Position numbers and translations under genes: made by a program. The notes beneath the pieces are model-generated. The model was not told the DNA's origin, ran no database searches, and worked only from the letters and a program-made list of their open reading frames with translations. DNA of 64,000 nt, taken from NCBI RefSeq assembly GCF_030123365.1, contig NZ_CP126107.1, forward strand, positions 2,465,501 to 2,529,500, given 5' to 3'. Numbering within the stretch: the stretch's first letter is position 1; each line of letters opens with the position of its first letter. Positions 1 through 8,597 of the stretch are shown piece by piece. Origin of the DNA: Neobacillus sp. SuZ13. Lineage in GTDB: Bacteria > Bacillota > Bacilli > Bacillales > Cytobacillaceae.

Positions 1-1
1 G

Positions 2-88
2 TGGTATTATTTTAAGGAACGCATTACTCCTGCGAAGCTAACGGCATGTGTGATTACAATTTTAGGAATTATTATTACGGTTGTTTAA
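2..88 (+). CDS. C-terminal end of a membrane protein (partial)
   Basis: An open frame enters from the left edge and stops at a TAA at 86-88, leaving 28 codons. The visible tail has a short charged stretch (KERITPAK) followed by a hydrophobic run rich in Ile and Val. This is how the last helix of many drug/metabolite transporters (DMT/EamA type) looks, but the piece is too short to name a family. It ends 31 nt before the NCS2 permease and no terminator lies between, so the two could be co-transcribed. Confidence 0.5.
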   Translation, partial: WYYFKERITPAKLTACVITILGIIITVV

Positions 89-119
89 GGGGAGTAATAT
101 ATAAAGGAGGAATGAGCAG

Positions 120-1436
120 TTGAGCCGAAAGCACTCGACCACCATGTTCTTGGCTGGTCTGCAATGGTTATTTTTCATGTTTGCAAATACTGTGGTCATC
201 CCGTTAACGATCGGGGATGCCTTTGATTTATCAGCAGGAGAAGTAGCAAGTTCGATGCAAAGAGCATTTATTTATACAGGGACAGCCTGTATCTTGCAAG
301 CATTGTTTGGGCATAAGTATCCGCTAATGGAGGGACAATCGGGCTTGTGGTGGGGGGCCATCTTAAGTCTGTGTGCATCTGCTTCTTCCGCTGGCATTAG
401 TTTGGAGGAACTAGGCGGCGGACTTGCGCTTGGGATTATTGGTTCAGGTGTTCTCGTTATGATCCTTGGCGTGTTAGGGATGGGAACAGTGTTAAAGCGC
501 TTATTCACACCGGTTGTGATGAGTACGGTCCTTTTTCTCCTCGCGAGCCAGCTGATTGTTATTTTTACAAAAGGAATGCTTGGCTTAAGTACTGGTGAAC
601 AGATTGATATTCCAACAGCAGGATTTTCGATCCTGTTAATCATTCTCGTAGTATGGATCAATTTGAAGGGTCCGGGTGTTATTCGCAATTTTTCCATCCT
701 AATTGGAATTGTAACCGGATGGGTGGTTCATGCTGTTTTCTTCCCAGCACCCGCTGCGAATGTAAGTGCGTCTACGGAGTTTTTTGAGTTATTTCCATGG
801 GGGAAACCTAGTTTTAGCTTGGGGCTCATTCTTATGACAGTGATTACTGGTTTAGTTAATACAACGAATACAATGGCTTCGATAAAAGGGGTGGAGCCCA
901 TCTTGAAGACTTCAACCACAGATAACCAATATCGCCGCTCATTTGTACTAACGGGAATTAATTCAATCGTTTCTGGACTGTTTGGGATGGTTCCGTATGC
1001 TCCTTATATTTCTTCGCTCGGATTTTTACAGTCTACGCTCATATTTGAGCGGGCACCTATTATCATTGGTGGAGCAATGTTTATTGTCCTTGGCTTGGTG
1101 CCTGCACTAAGTAACTTGTTTTCCACAATGCCAATTAGTGTAGGGGATGCTGTTTTATTTGTTGCCTATTTGCAACTATTTAGTGGTGCACTCACTAATT
1201 TGAATGGAATTCCTTTTAACCAGCGAACGATCTATCGCATCGCGGCTCCAGTGCTGCTTGGAATTGCCATCATGAATATTCCGTCTGAAATGTTTTCCTC
1301 GCTGCCAATGTTGGTTCAACCACTGTTATCGAGCGGCTTATTAGTAGGAATTTTGCTAGCAATCATCCTAGAAAATACCATTAACTGGAATAAACTAGAG
1401 AACCCCGTGCCAAATGCGGAAAGAAAAATTAGTTAA
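120..1436 (+). CDS. NCS2-family nucleobase (uracil/xanthine-type) permease
   Basis: A 438-residue polytopic membrane protein with about 12 hydrophobic segments and the look of the NCS2 uracil/xanthine/uric-acid permeases, which bring purines or pyrimidines into the cell with protons or sodium. The start is a TTG at 120. The AAGGAGG at 104-110 sits 9 nt upstream of it, whereas the ATG at 112 is only 1 nt from the same site and hits a stop after three codons. The gene converges on a PucR-type regulator, which points to purine or related nitrogen-source uptake. Substrate cannot be read from sequence; uracil, xanthine or urate are all possible. Confidence 0.85.
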   Translation: MSRKHSTTMFLAGLQWLFFMFANTVVIPLTIGDAFDLSAGEVASSMQRAFIYTGTACILQALFGHKYPLMEGQSGLWWGAILSLCASASSAGISLEELGGGLALGIIGSGVLVMILGVLGMGTVLKRLFTPVVMSTVLFLLASQLIVIFTKGMLGLSTGEQIDIPTAGFSILLIILVVWINLKGPGVIRNFSILIGIVTGWVVHAVFFPAPAANVSASTEFFELFPWGKPSFSLGLILMTVITGLVNTTNTMASIKGVEPILKTSTTDNQYRRSFVLTGINSIVSGLFGMVPYAPYISSLGFLQSTLIFERAPIIIGGAMFIVLGLVPALSNLFSTMPISVGDAVLFVAYLQLFSGALTNLNGIPFNQRTIYRIAAPVLLGIAIMNIPSEMFSSLPMLVQPLLSSGLLVGILLAIILENTINWNKLENPVPNAERKIS

Positions 1437-1444
1437 TGAAAAAC

Positions 1445-1470
1445 GGCGCCCCTAAAAAATTAGGGGCGCC
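1445..1470. terminator. Bidirectional intrinsic terminator
   Basis: A perfect 10-bp stem (1445-1454 with 1461-1470, arms GGCGCCCCTA and TAGGGGCGCC) with a 6-nt loop lies between the convergent permease and PucR-type genes. The better T run is on the minus-strand side, so it probably serves the regulator at least as well as the permease. Confidence 0.8.
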
Positions 1471-1489
1471 TAGTTATTTGATATCAATG

Positions 1490-3334
1490 TTACACCTGTT
1501 GCGTCAGCTTGTCTTTTAAAAAAGGATAAAGACTGACGGCGAGATGGATATTTAAAAATTGTTGGCTATCGGATAAATCTGTGGAAAGAATCTCTTCAAT
1601 CCGTTTTAAGCGGTACATTAGAGTGTTCGTATGAACATGAATGGACTCCGCTGCTTCTTTTGCATTTTGATTGTGTTCAAGATAGGCGAATAACGAAGGG
1701 AGTAGTTCTCCTTTTCGAGATTGGTCGTATTCAAACAGCGGTCCTAGCACTTCGATAATAAAATCGATGAGTTCCTCCTCAGTATTTTGAAGTAGAAGCC
1801 GTTGAACCCCAAGTTCCTTATAACTGATAACCTGATTTTTTCCCCCAAAGCTTTGAAGGAATTGTAAGCATTTTGCTGCTTCCTGTATTGATTTCGTGAC
1901 CTTTAATAAACTGGAATGAATTCTGCCGATTCCAATTGAAACCGTTGTTCCCCAATTTTTTATCTGGATTTCCTGCTGGAATTTTGCCACTAGTTCCTTC
2001 ACACGCTGATGTGTATAAATAGCGGAAACCTTCTGTTGGAAAGTTAGCAAGATAACGATTTGATCGTGATTCCGTACAGCCATCCCTTTTAAAGGACTTT
2101 TTAAAAATACTCGGTTTGCCATTTGGACAAGATGGCGGATGATACTGTTCTTTTTATGATTATTTTCCATATCATCAAGCCGAATCATAACCGCTAAATA
2201 ATCGCCGAGCGGGTCGAAATCCAACTGTTTTACTTTTTGAAGGATGTTACCATCCATTTTACCGGAAAAAAGAACATCAATGAGTTCGCCGTTAATTGTT
2301 TCTTGTGCCTCAAAAATAGCTTGCTCCTTTACTAATTCAAGTGAAATGACCGTACAAGCATGCTCTAAGGCAGCAATATCCACGTCACGCATCTTTTCAG
2401 GCGAAACGATAATAAGTGAACCAAATAGAGTCGGTTTTGCTCCAATGGGAAGAATGGTAATACAATGCTTTTCCTCTTCCATGTTTGTTCCAAGCAATGA
2501 ACGGACATTTCCAGGTGTTCTAATTGACTCCTGTGCCAAATCTCGGATGGTAAATAATTCATCGTCATTTAGCTTGTTCTTAAAAGCAGAGGAGATCAAT
2601 TCACCGAGGTCATCGAATAACAAAATCCTGTGGCCAGTTGTATCATGCAGATAGGTAATGATGGAATCTAGACCTTCGCCATGTAATACAAGTTCAGCTA
2701 ATCGATTATGGATATCAACAGAGCGGGATAACATCTCATTTTGTTTTGAAATCGTATTATTTAAATCTTCCAACTGTCTTACTGTCTTTTCTTGCTCGCT
2801 GTATAGGTTTGCTTTCTCAAGGGCTACTGCGGCTTGATGGGCAATTGCTGTTAAAAGATTAATATCCTCTGGGATAAAGTGAAGTTCGGGATCAAAAGAG
2901 TCAAGCGTAATCACACCGATACATTCTCCTTTTAACAAGATAGGAGCACAAATCGATGAATAAGGGAGTGTGGGAATCGATTGATCCATAAGTGCGTGAT
3001 TCGTTTTCGATAGGGTAGCTGTTGCTTTTTCGACTTCTGTCCGATTGTGAAAAATCAAACATTTTTGTGCGGAAAAAGCTAAGCCAGTCATCGATTCACC
3101 TGGTTTCAACCTTACTCTTGTAATCTCAGATGTGAAGTTACTGTCTGATTTTGGAATAAGCAGATCTTGACTGGGATCATATATGAATAAAACCCCCCCG
3201 TGCGCTGCATCGATAACTGAAACAGTTTGAACCATAATCGAATCAATGATTGTATCAATATCTAGTGATGAATTTAACACATTGGAAACATGGATTAATG
3301 ATTGCAGTTGACGATGGCTAAGTGTTTCTTTCAT
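1490..3334 (-). CDS. PucR-family transcriptional regulator with GAF domain
   Basis: Cytoplasmic regulator of about 614 residues. The N-terminal third reads as a GAF small-ligand domain (about 20-180), then a coiled-coil linker, a central GGDEF-like region typical of CdaR/PucR proteins, and a C-terminal HTH_30 domain (HTNTLMYRLKRIEEIL). PucR proteins control purine catabolism in Bacillus; others sense sugar acids. Two ATGs (3337, 3334) follow a GAGGTG site; the one at 3334 has the better spacing, and the GTG at 3346 overlaps that site so is unlikely. It lies between an NCS2 permease and an N-carbamoyl amino-acid hydrolase operon and probably controls one or both. Confidence 0.85.
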   Translation of the reverse strand: MKETLSHRQLQSLIHVSNVLNSSLDIDTIIDSIMVQTVSVIDAAHGGVLFIYDPSQDLLIPKSDSNFTSEITRVRLKPGESMTGLAFSAQKCLIFHNRTEVEKATATLSKTNHALMDQSIPTLPYSSICAPILLKGECIGVITLDSFDPELHFIPEDINLLTAIAHQAAVALEKANLYSEQEKTVRQLEDLNNTISKQNEMLSRSVDIHNRLAELVLHGEGLDSIITYLHDTTGHRILLFDDLGELISSAFKNKLNDDELFTIRDLAQESIRTPGNVRSLLGTNMEEEKHCITILPIGAKPTLFGSLIIVSPEKMRDVDIAALEHACTVISLELVKEQAIFEAQETINGELIDVLFSGKMDGNILQKVKQLDFDPLGDYLAVMIRLDDMENNHKKNSIIRHLVQMANRVFLKSPLKGMAVRNHDQIVILLTFQQKVSAIYTHQRVKELVAKFQQEIQIKNWGTTVSIGIGRIHSSLLKVTKSIQEAAKCLQFLQSFGGKNQVISYKELGVQRLLLQNTEEELIDFIIEVLGPLFEYDQSRKGELLPSLFAYLEHNQNAKEAAESIHVHTNTLMYRLKRIEEILSTDLSDSQQFLNIHLAVSLYPFLKDKLTQQV

Positions 3335-3383
3335 CATGCACCTCACATTTTAATGATTTAGAATAATATGAAAAACTTATTTC

Positions 3384-3485
3384 ATTTGTTTATTGTAACA
3401 AATTTCATAATAAATTGTGTGGTTTTTGTCATGAAATATAAAGTGAATGAAGGTTATTTGTGTTTATTTTGTGTTTTTACACAAA
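3384..3485. promoter_or_regulatory. Divergent promoter region with two inverted repeats
   Basis: The very AT-rich gap between the PucR-type gene and the hydrolase operon (3335-3620) holds two perfect 7-bp inverted repeats: ATTTGTT/AACAAAT with a 6-nt spacer at 3384-3403, and TTTGTGT/ACACAAA with a 4-nt spacer at 3468-3485. Both are variants of a TTTGT...ACAAA pattern. They are plausible operators for the adjacent regulator; nothing proves binding. No gene is visible in this gap. Confidence 0.4.
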
Positions 3486-3620
3486 TTGTTTGTTAGGAAT
3501 TTTGTGAAAAATAACATAACAAATTTTCTGATAAGTTTTATAATTATAAATACATTAATAATATACGCCATTCTATTAAAGCATTAAACAAATAGGAATG
3601 TGGCAGAGAGGATGGAAGAA

Positions 3621-4868
3621 GTGATTAACGAAGATAGATTATGGGGTCGTTTGCAACTTCTTAGTGAAATAGGAAAAACCGAATCTAATGGTGTCACTCG
3701 TTTATCTTTCACTCCGGAAGAACGAGCAGCTAAAGATCTTGTAGCTACATTTATGAAAGAAGCTGGTTTGCAAGTACGTGAGGATGAAGTCGGAAACCTG
3801 ATTGGCAGGAAAGAAGGCGTCAACCCTGATGCACCTGTGGTATTAACTGGTTCACATATCGATTCAGTATTTAATGGAGGGAATTTTGATGGACCATTGG
3901 GTGTCCTTTCTGCTGTTGAAGCCCTTCAAGTCATGAATGAGCAAGGAATTGAGACAGAACATCCGATTGAAGTAATTGCTTTTACCGATGAAGAAGGGGC
4001 AAGATTCAGCTTCGGAATGATTGGCAGCCGGGGGATTGCTGGCACACTAACACAAGAGGAATTGCTTAATAAAGATAAGCAAGGTATATCGATAGCGGAA
4101 GCTTTCGTCACAAATGGACTTGAGCCGGAAGCAATCGGCAAGGCAGTCCGAAATCCTGAAGAGGTGAAGGCATATGTCGAACTTCATATTGAACAAGGAA
4201 AGGTCCTCGAGGGACAAAATCTTTCAGCCGGAATTGTATCAGGATTAGCTGGTCCATTATGGCTCAAGTTTATTTTAGAAGGGGAAGTTGGTCATGCAGG
4301 AGCCACACCGATGTCGATCAGGCATGATGCCTTAACTGCAGCAGCAAGAGTAATGCTTGTTATCGAAGCAGAAGCAGGTAAAACTGGAACTACGGTTGGC
4401 ACAGTCGGACAAGTTCAGGTGAACCCAGGTGGAATCAACATTATTCCTGGCCGGGTTGAATTCTCATTAGACCTTCGGGATATAATTGAAGCTGTCCGCG
4501 ATGAGGTAGAGGAGAAGATTAGAGTCCAGGCAGAGCAGATTTGTGTGGCCCAAGGTGTGAAGTTAACGATTGAAGATCTACAGCGTGTCGCACCCGCACC
4601 ATGTTCGGACATCGTAAAGAATGCAGCGAGAGACGCTTTTGATAAATTAGGTCTAGAAAGCTATTATCTTCCAAGCGGTGCCGGTCATGATGGAATGCAA
4701 TTGATGGACTTATGTCCGATGGGAATGATCTTTATCCGTTCCAAGAATGGAATAAGTCATGACCCAGCTGAATGGAGTTCAAAAGAGGACTGCAGAGACG
4801 GTGCCAATGTCCTCTATCAAACGGTCCTAAATCTAGCGGTTCAAAAAGTAAATGTAATAACAAACTAA
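3621..4868 (+). CDS. amaB: N-carbamoyl-L-amino-acid hydrolase (M20 family, AmaB/HyuC-like)
   Basis: Zinc-dependent amidase of the M20 superfamily, about 415 residues, expected to release an L-amino acid, CO2 and ammonia from N-carbamoyl-L-amino acids (hydantoin breakdown); allantoate amidohydrolases are close relatives. Metal-site motifs are visible: [33 protein letters not shown], and GAGHDGMQ near the C-terminus. The sequence closely resembles Geobacillus stearothermophilus AmaB as I remember it, including its beginning, which favours GTG at 3621 (GAGAGG 9 nt upstream) over the GTG at 3600. It is followed 15 nt later by an M20 aminoacylase-like gene, the amaA/amaB pairing known in Geobacillus. 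Allantoate as substrate remains possible given the PucR neighbour. Confidence 0.8.
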   Translation: MINEDRLWGRLQLLSEIGKTESNGVTRLSFTPEERAAKDLVATFMKEAGLQVREDEVGNLIGRKEGVNPDAPVVLTGSHIDSVFNGGNFDGPLGVLSAVEALQVMNEQGIETEHPIEVIAFTDEEGARFSFGMIGSRGIAGTLTQEELLNKDKQGISIAEAFVTNGLEPEAIGKAVRNPEEVKAYVELHIEQGKVLEGQNLSAGIVSGLAGPLWLKFILEGEVGHAGATPMSIRHDALTAAARVMLVIEAEAGKTGTTVGTVGQVQVNPGGINIIPGRVEFSLDLRDIIEAVRDEVEEKIRVQAEQICVAQGVKLTIEDLQRVAPAPCSDIVKNAARDAFDKLGLESYYLPSGAGHDGMQLMDLCPMGMIFIRSKNGISHDPAEWSSKEDCRDGANVLYQTVLNLAVQKVNVITN

Positions 4869-4883
4869 TAGGAGATGACAAGC

Positions 4884-6068
4884 ATGAGTATTCATACACA
4901 AGTTAATCTTAATCAATTAGCAGAAGAAACAAAAGAACAAGTCATTGCCTGGAGAAGGCATTTGCACCAAAATCCGGAACTATCTTTCCATGAGGAAAAA
5001 ACATCTCAATTTATTTATGATACATTACAATCGTTTGGAAACTTAGAGATTACTCGCCCGACTAAAACAAGTGTGGTGGCACGATTAATCGGAGCTGAAC
5101 CAGGTAAAACACTTGCGATTCGCGCGGATATGGACGCCCTGCCAATCCAAGAGGAGAACACTTTCGAATTTGCTTCCCAAAATCCTGGAGTGATGCATGC
5201 TTGTGGCCATGACGGTCATACGGCGATGCTGCTTGGTACAGCAAAAATCCTTTCAGGTTTAAAGGATCATATTAAAGGCGAAGTTCGTTTCTTATTCCAA
5301 CATGCGGAAGAGTTATTCCCAGGCGGAGCTGAAGAAATGGTTCAAGCCGGAGTAATGGACGGCGTAGACCTTGTAATTGGTACGCACCTCTGGTCACCAA
5401 TTGAAAAAGGCAAGGTTGGGGTTGTGTATGGTTCAATGATGGCTTCACCAGACACTTTCTGGATTACAGTGAATGGAAAAGGTGGACATGCCGCACTTCC
5501 ACACCAAACCATTGATTCAATCGCTGTTGCTGCACAAGTTGTAACCAATCTACAGCATATTGTTTCTAGGAATACAGATCCGCTCGATAGCTTAGTTGTT
5601 TCTGTGACCCAATTTATTGGAGGAACCACGCACAATGTCATTCCTGGACAAGTTAAAATTTGGGGAACTGTTCGCAGTTTTGATCCAAAACTTCGTGAAT
5701 CTGTTCCAGCTAAAATGGAACGAATTGTTAAGGGGATTACTGAAGCACATGAAGCATCTTACGAATTCAAATATGAATTTGGCTATCGCCCTGTCATCAA
5801 TGATAACGAAGTGACTGCAGTGATTGAAGAAACCGTACGAGAAGTATTTGGTGAAGAGGCACTTGATATGATGAGACCTAATATGGGAGGAGAAGATTTC
5901 TCTGCATTTATGGAAAAAGCTCCAGGCTGTTACTTCTATGTAGGAGCGGGTAATGAGGAGCAAGGAATTACTTATCCACATCATCATGAACGTTTCACAA
6001 TTGATGAAGATGCCCTTGAAATTGGCGTAAAAACCTTCCTTCATGCGACATTTAAATTTTTAGCATAA
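4884..6068 (+). CDS. M20 amidohydrolase (aminoacylase / AmaA-like)
   Basis: A 394-residue cytoplasmic amidohydrolase of the AmaA/HipO/YxeP/carboxypeptidase-Ss1 group, which removes acyl groups from N-acyl amino acids. Seen: the metal-binding segment HACGHDGHTAM, the acidic pair in HAEELFPGGAEEM, a dimerisation-domain GGHAALPH and a C-terminal GGEDFSAF. The ATG at 4884 is preferred because GGAG (4871-4874) lies 9 nt upstream; the ATG at 4875 touches that site. It is the second gene of an operon with the N-carbamoyl amino-acid hydrolase, so both probably free amino acids from blocked forms. The exact acyl substrate is unknown. Confidence 0.82.
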   Translation: MSIHTQVNLNQLAEETKEQVIAWRRHLHQNPELSFHEEKTSQFIYDTLQSFGNLEITRPTKTSVVARLIGAEPGKTLAIRADMDALPIQEENTFEFASQNPGVMHACGHDGHTAMLLGTAKILSGLKDHIKGEVRFLFQHAEELFPGGAEEMVQAGVMDGVDLVIGTHLWSPIEKGKVGVVYGSMMASPDTFWITVNGKGGHAALPHQTIDSIAVAAQVVTNLQHIVSRNTDPLDSLVVSVTQFIGGTTHNVIPGQVKIWGTVRSFDPKLRESVPAKMERIVKGITEAHEASYEFKYEFGYRPVINDNEVTAVIEETVREVFGEEALDMMRPNMGGEDFSAFMEKAPGCYFYVGAGNEEQGITYPHHHERFTIDEDALEIGVKTFLHATFKFLA

Positions 6069-6081
6069 ATTACGGAACAAA

Positions 6082-6124
6082 GAACCTTCGTGCAAAGTAT
6101 ATAATAAATACTTCACGAAGGTTC
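6082..6124 (+). other. Long hairpin between amidohydrolase and transporter genes
   Basis: An 11-bp perfect stem (GAACCTTCGTG/CACGAAGGTTC) continues into a further 6 bp (AAGTAT/ATACTT) past a 2-nt bulge, around a 7-nt loop. No T run follows, so it does not look like an ordinary terminator. It may stabilise or process the operon mRNA upstream of the symporter genes. Confidence 0.5.
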
Positions 6125-6178
6125 AGAGAAATTAATAGAAAGAAGGCATCATTATAATATAAAATTGGGGGTTTATCT

Positions 6179-6376
6179 ATGAAATTACATCAGATTCTTG
6201 CGTTCATACCATTTATTGGATTACTAGGTGGGGTTCCTTTCGCCAATAAAGTCACTCCCTACGTATTCGGGATGCCTTTTGTTCTCTTTTACATTGTTCT
6301 TTGGGTAGTTATTACTTCTGGAATTATGGCGCTTGTGTTTAAAATGGACCCAGCAAATAAGGAGGAGGAGATCTAA
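6179..6376 (+). CDS. DUF3311 small membrane protein (YhjC-like), symporter partner
   Basis: A 65-residue protein with two hydrophobic helices (about 5-20 and 28-52) and a charged tail, matching DUF3311 proteins such as B. subtilis YhjC. They are nearly always encoded directly before a sodium:solute symporter, as here: its TAA overlaps the ATG of the symporter gene by one base, suggesting translational coupling. It is likely a small subunit or assembly factor of that transporter. The molecular role of the family is unknown. Confidence 0.85.
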   Translation: MKLHQILAFIPFIGLLGGVPFANKVTPYVFGMPFVLFYIVLWVVITSGIMALVFKMDPANKEEEI

Positions 6377-7848
6377 TGAATACAGCATTAATTATTATTT
6401 TCGGATTTTTAGCTTTATCCATCTTCCTTGGTGTCCAAGCCCAAAAAGGGAAGGACATGAGTCTTGAACAATGGTCTGTTGGGGGCCGCGGTTTTGGCAC
6501 AATCTTTGTATTCTTATTAATGGCAGGGGAAATTTACACTACGTTTACTTTCTTAGGCGGAAGTGGCTGGGCATATGGTAAAGGTGGGCCAACTTATTAT
6601 ATCTTAGGATACGGCTGTTTAGCTTACATCATGTCCTATTGGTTACTTCCAGCAATTTGGAAATATGCGAAAGATAATAAATTAATGTCTCAATCGGACT
6701 TTTTTGTTAGTAAATACAAAAGCCCATTACTCGGTGTTTTTGTCTCTATAGTTGGTGTAGTTGCACTAATTCCATATCTTGTCCTTCAATTAAAAGGTTT
6801 AGGGATCATCGTTGCTGAAGCTTCTGGTGGATCTATCTCGTCCACTGCCGCGATTTGGATTGGTGTTATTGCTGTAACGGTTTACGTAATGATATCAGGA
6901 ATTCACGGTTCTGCATGGACTGCTGTTATAAAGGATATCATGATTTTGGGGATTGTATTATTCTTAGGTATCTATTTACCAATCCACTATTACGGTGGCT
7001 TCCAGCCAATGTTTGAAGCAATTGAAGCAGCAAAACCAGGATTCCTTGCTCTTCCTGAAACTGGTTTAAGTGTTTCTTGGTTTATTTCTACGGTCCTATT
7101 AACGGCGCTTGGTTTCTATATGTGGCCGCATACTTTCGGTTCGATTTATTCTGCACAAAGTTCAAAAGTTTTCCGTAAAAATGCAATTATTATGCCGCTT
7201 TATCAACTCGTGTTATTGTTTGTATTCTTTGTAGGCTTTGCAGCAATCCTTCAGGTGAAAGGGTTAGAGGGCCCGGCTGGTGATCTTGCCTTATTAAAAC
7301 TTTCAATGCAGACGTTTGATCCATGGGTAGTTGGATTAATCGGAGCAGCTGGCTTGTTAACAGCGATTGTTCCAGGTTCAATGATTATGATGGCAGCTGC
7401 TACTTTATTAGCGAAAAACGTTTATAAAGTTTTTGTTCCAAAAGCATCTGATCAGCAAGTATCTAAATTAGCAAAGAACTTAGTTCCTGTTGTTGCAATC
7501 ATCGCTTTATACTTTACCTTTAAAGGCGGGGATACTTTAGTAACCTTGTTATTAATGGGGTACAGTCTTGTAACACAATTGTTCCCAGCGTTAGTATTCA
7601 GTTTAGCTAAAAAGAACGTAGTTACAAAAGCAGGTGCGTTCGCAGGTATCGCAGTTGGAGTATTTACGGTTGCCTACATTACAATCAGTGCTTCTACTGT
7701 GGGAACACTTTTCCCTGCACTGCCGCAATTTGTTAAGGATCTAAATGTAGGTGTTATCGCATTAATTATCAATTTAGTGGTGACATTCGCTGTTAGTTTC
7801 GTAACAAAATCTGCAACGGCTAATAACACGAATGAGCGTGTGGCTTAA
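6376..7848 (+). CDS. Sodium:solute symporter (SSS family, YhjB-like)
   Basis: A 490-residue membrane protein with about 13 hydrophobic segments and SSS-family features, including the early charged WSVGGRGFG segment and GEIYTTFTFLGGSGWAYGKG. It resembles B. subtilis YhjB, which is also paired with a DUF3311 gene. The operon context (N-carbamoyl and N-acyl amino-acid hydrolases) suggests it imports a blocked amino acid, hydantoin-like or related nitrogen compound by sodium symport; the substrate is inferred from context only. The gene ends just before a strong terminator. Confidence 0.85.
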   Translation: MNTALIIIFGFLALSIFLGVQAQKGKDMSLEQWSVGGRGFGTIFVFLLMAGEIYTTFTFLGGSGWAYGKGGPTYYILGYGCLAYIMSYWLLPAIWKYAKDNKLMSQSDFFVSKYKSPLLGVFVSIVGVVALIPYLVLQLKGLGIIVAEASGGSISSTAAIWIGVIAVTVYVMISGIHGSAWTAVIKDIMILGIVLFLGIYLPIHYYGGFQPMFEAIEAAKPGFLALPETGLSVSWFISTVLLTALGFYMWPHTFGSIYSAQSSKVFRKNAIIMPLYQLVLLFVFFVGFAAILQVKGLEGPAGDLALLKLSMQTFDPWVVGLIGAAGLLTAIVPGSMIMMAAATLLAKNVYKVFVPKASDQQVSKLAKNLVPVVAIIALYFTFKGGDTLVTLLLMGYSLVTQLFPALVFSLAKKNVVTKAGAFAGIAVGVFTVAYITISASTVGTLFPALPQFVKDLNVGVIALIINLVVTFAVSFVTKSATANNTNERVA

Positions 7849-7862
7849 TTAAAACCAATAAA

Positions 7863-7908
7863 AACACCTCCAACGTCGATGTACTTCGATTACTGGAGGT
7901 GTTTTTTT
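7863..7908. terminator. Bidirectional terminator after the symporter operon
   Basis: Stem ACACCTCCA / TGGAGGTGT (7864-7872 with 7894-7902) followed by seven or more T on the plus strand and preceded by an A run, so it also reads as a terminator for the convergent minus-strand gene ending at 7920. Confidence 0.85.
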
Positions 7909-7919
7909 AGTAAGTAAAT

Positions 7920-8510
7920 TTAGTCTGTATGATTTTGATTTTCTTCTTTCCTCTGATTCATCAAGAAAAATGTTAATGGCTGCTCCGATCCTGTCATTAA
8001 TTTGTACACATAGGAAGAAGTGATTTTATAGCCGTCGTCAATTTTAGTGGCTAAATAATTCGTCCGTTCAAACAAAATCGAACGGATATGATTGATTTGA
8101 CGGGATATTTTGTCCATCAGAGCTTCTTGATTGTCCAAACGTTGTAAAACTCCTCCTTGAAATTCTTCTTGTTTAGACATTTTTTCGGCAACCACTTTTT
8201 GTAGTTCCAACTGTTCTTTCATTTGAAGGACAAGTTGATGATTAGCAGCCTCGTGATGCTCCAACCGTTTACGTAAATCATTCAGTTGTTGACCTACATT
8301 ATTCCAATGTGTTGAATGTGTTTCTTCTTGTATTTGTGTTTGCAAACCTATTTCAGATAACGCTAAATTGAGTGCTGCATTCGCTTTTTGCTGTTCTTTT
8401 ACAAGTTCGGACAGAAAATCCTGTCTTGAAATCATCTGATTTGTTGTTTGTAGATGTTGTTTATTTTTGTAGACTTCCGGATGATGATTGTTATTTATGA
8501 ATAATCCCAT
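7920..8510 (-). CDS. Hypothetical coiled-coil protein
   Basis: A 196-residue soluble protein not recognised as a known family. The middle (about residues 30-140) is rich in Gln, Glu, Lys and Leu with heptad spacing, so it should form long coiled coils; no signal peptide or membrane segment is seen. The ATG at 8510 has a GGAGAG site just upstream. Its promoter region lies next to the hairpin repeat array at 8598-9290. It could be a spore- or cell-envelope-associated structural protein, but that is a guess. Confidence 0.6.
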   Translation of the reverse strand: MGLFINNNHHPEVYKNKQHLQTTNQMISRQDFLSELVKEQQKANAALNLALSEIGLQTQIQEETHSTHWNNVGQQLNDLRKRLEHHEAANHQLVLQMKEQLELQKVVAEKMSKQEEFQGGVLQRLDNQEALMDKISRQINHIRSILFERTNYLATKIDDGYKITSSYVYKLMTGSEQPLTFFLMNQRKEENQNHTD

Positions 8511-8597
8511 ACCTCTCTCCGCCTTTTATGTTTTTGATTGTGATATTTTATGCTTGAAATTCATAAGAGGGGACATGATTGGGCTAGGCTATATTCT

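Noticed and set aside
2244..2654. A 136-codon plus-strand frame within the PucR-type gene
   Set aside because: Antisense shadow of the conserved regulator; serine-rich composition typical of reverse reading.
3346..3346. GTG start for the PucR-type gene
   Set aside because: The codon overlaps the GAGGTG ribosome site used by the following ATGs.
5592..6044. A 150-codon minus-strand frame inside the M20 amidohydrolase gene
   Set aside because: It is antisense to a clearly conserved enzyme with intact metal-binding motifs and has no promoter or ribosome site.
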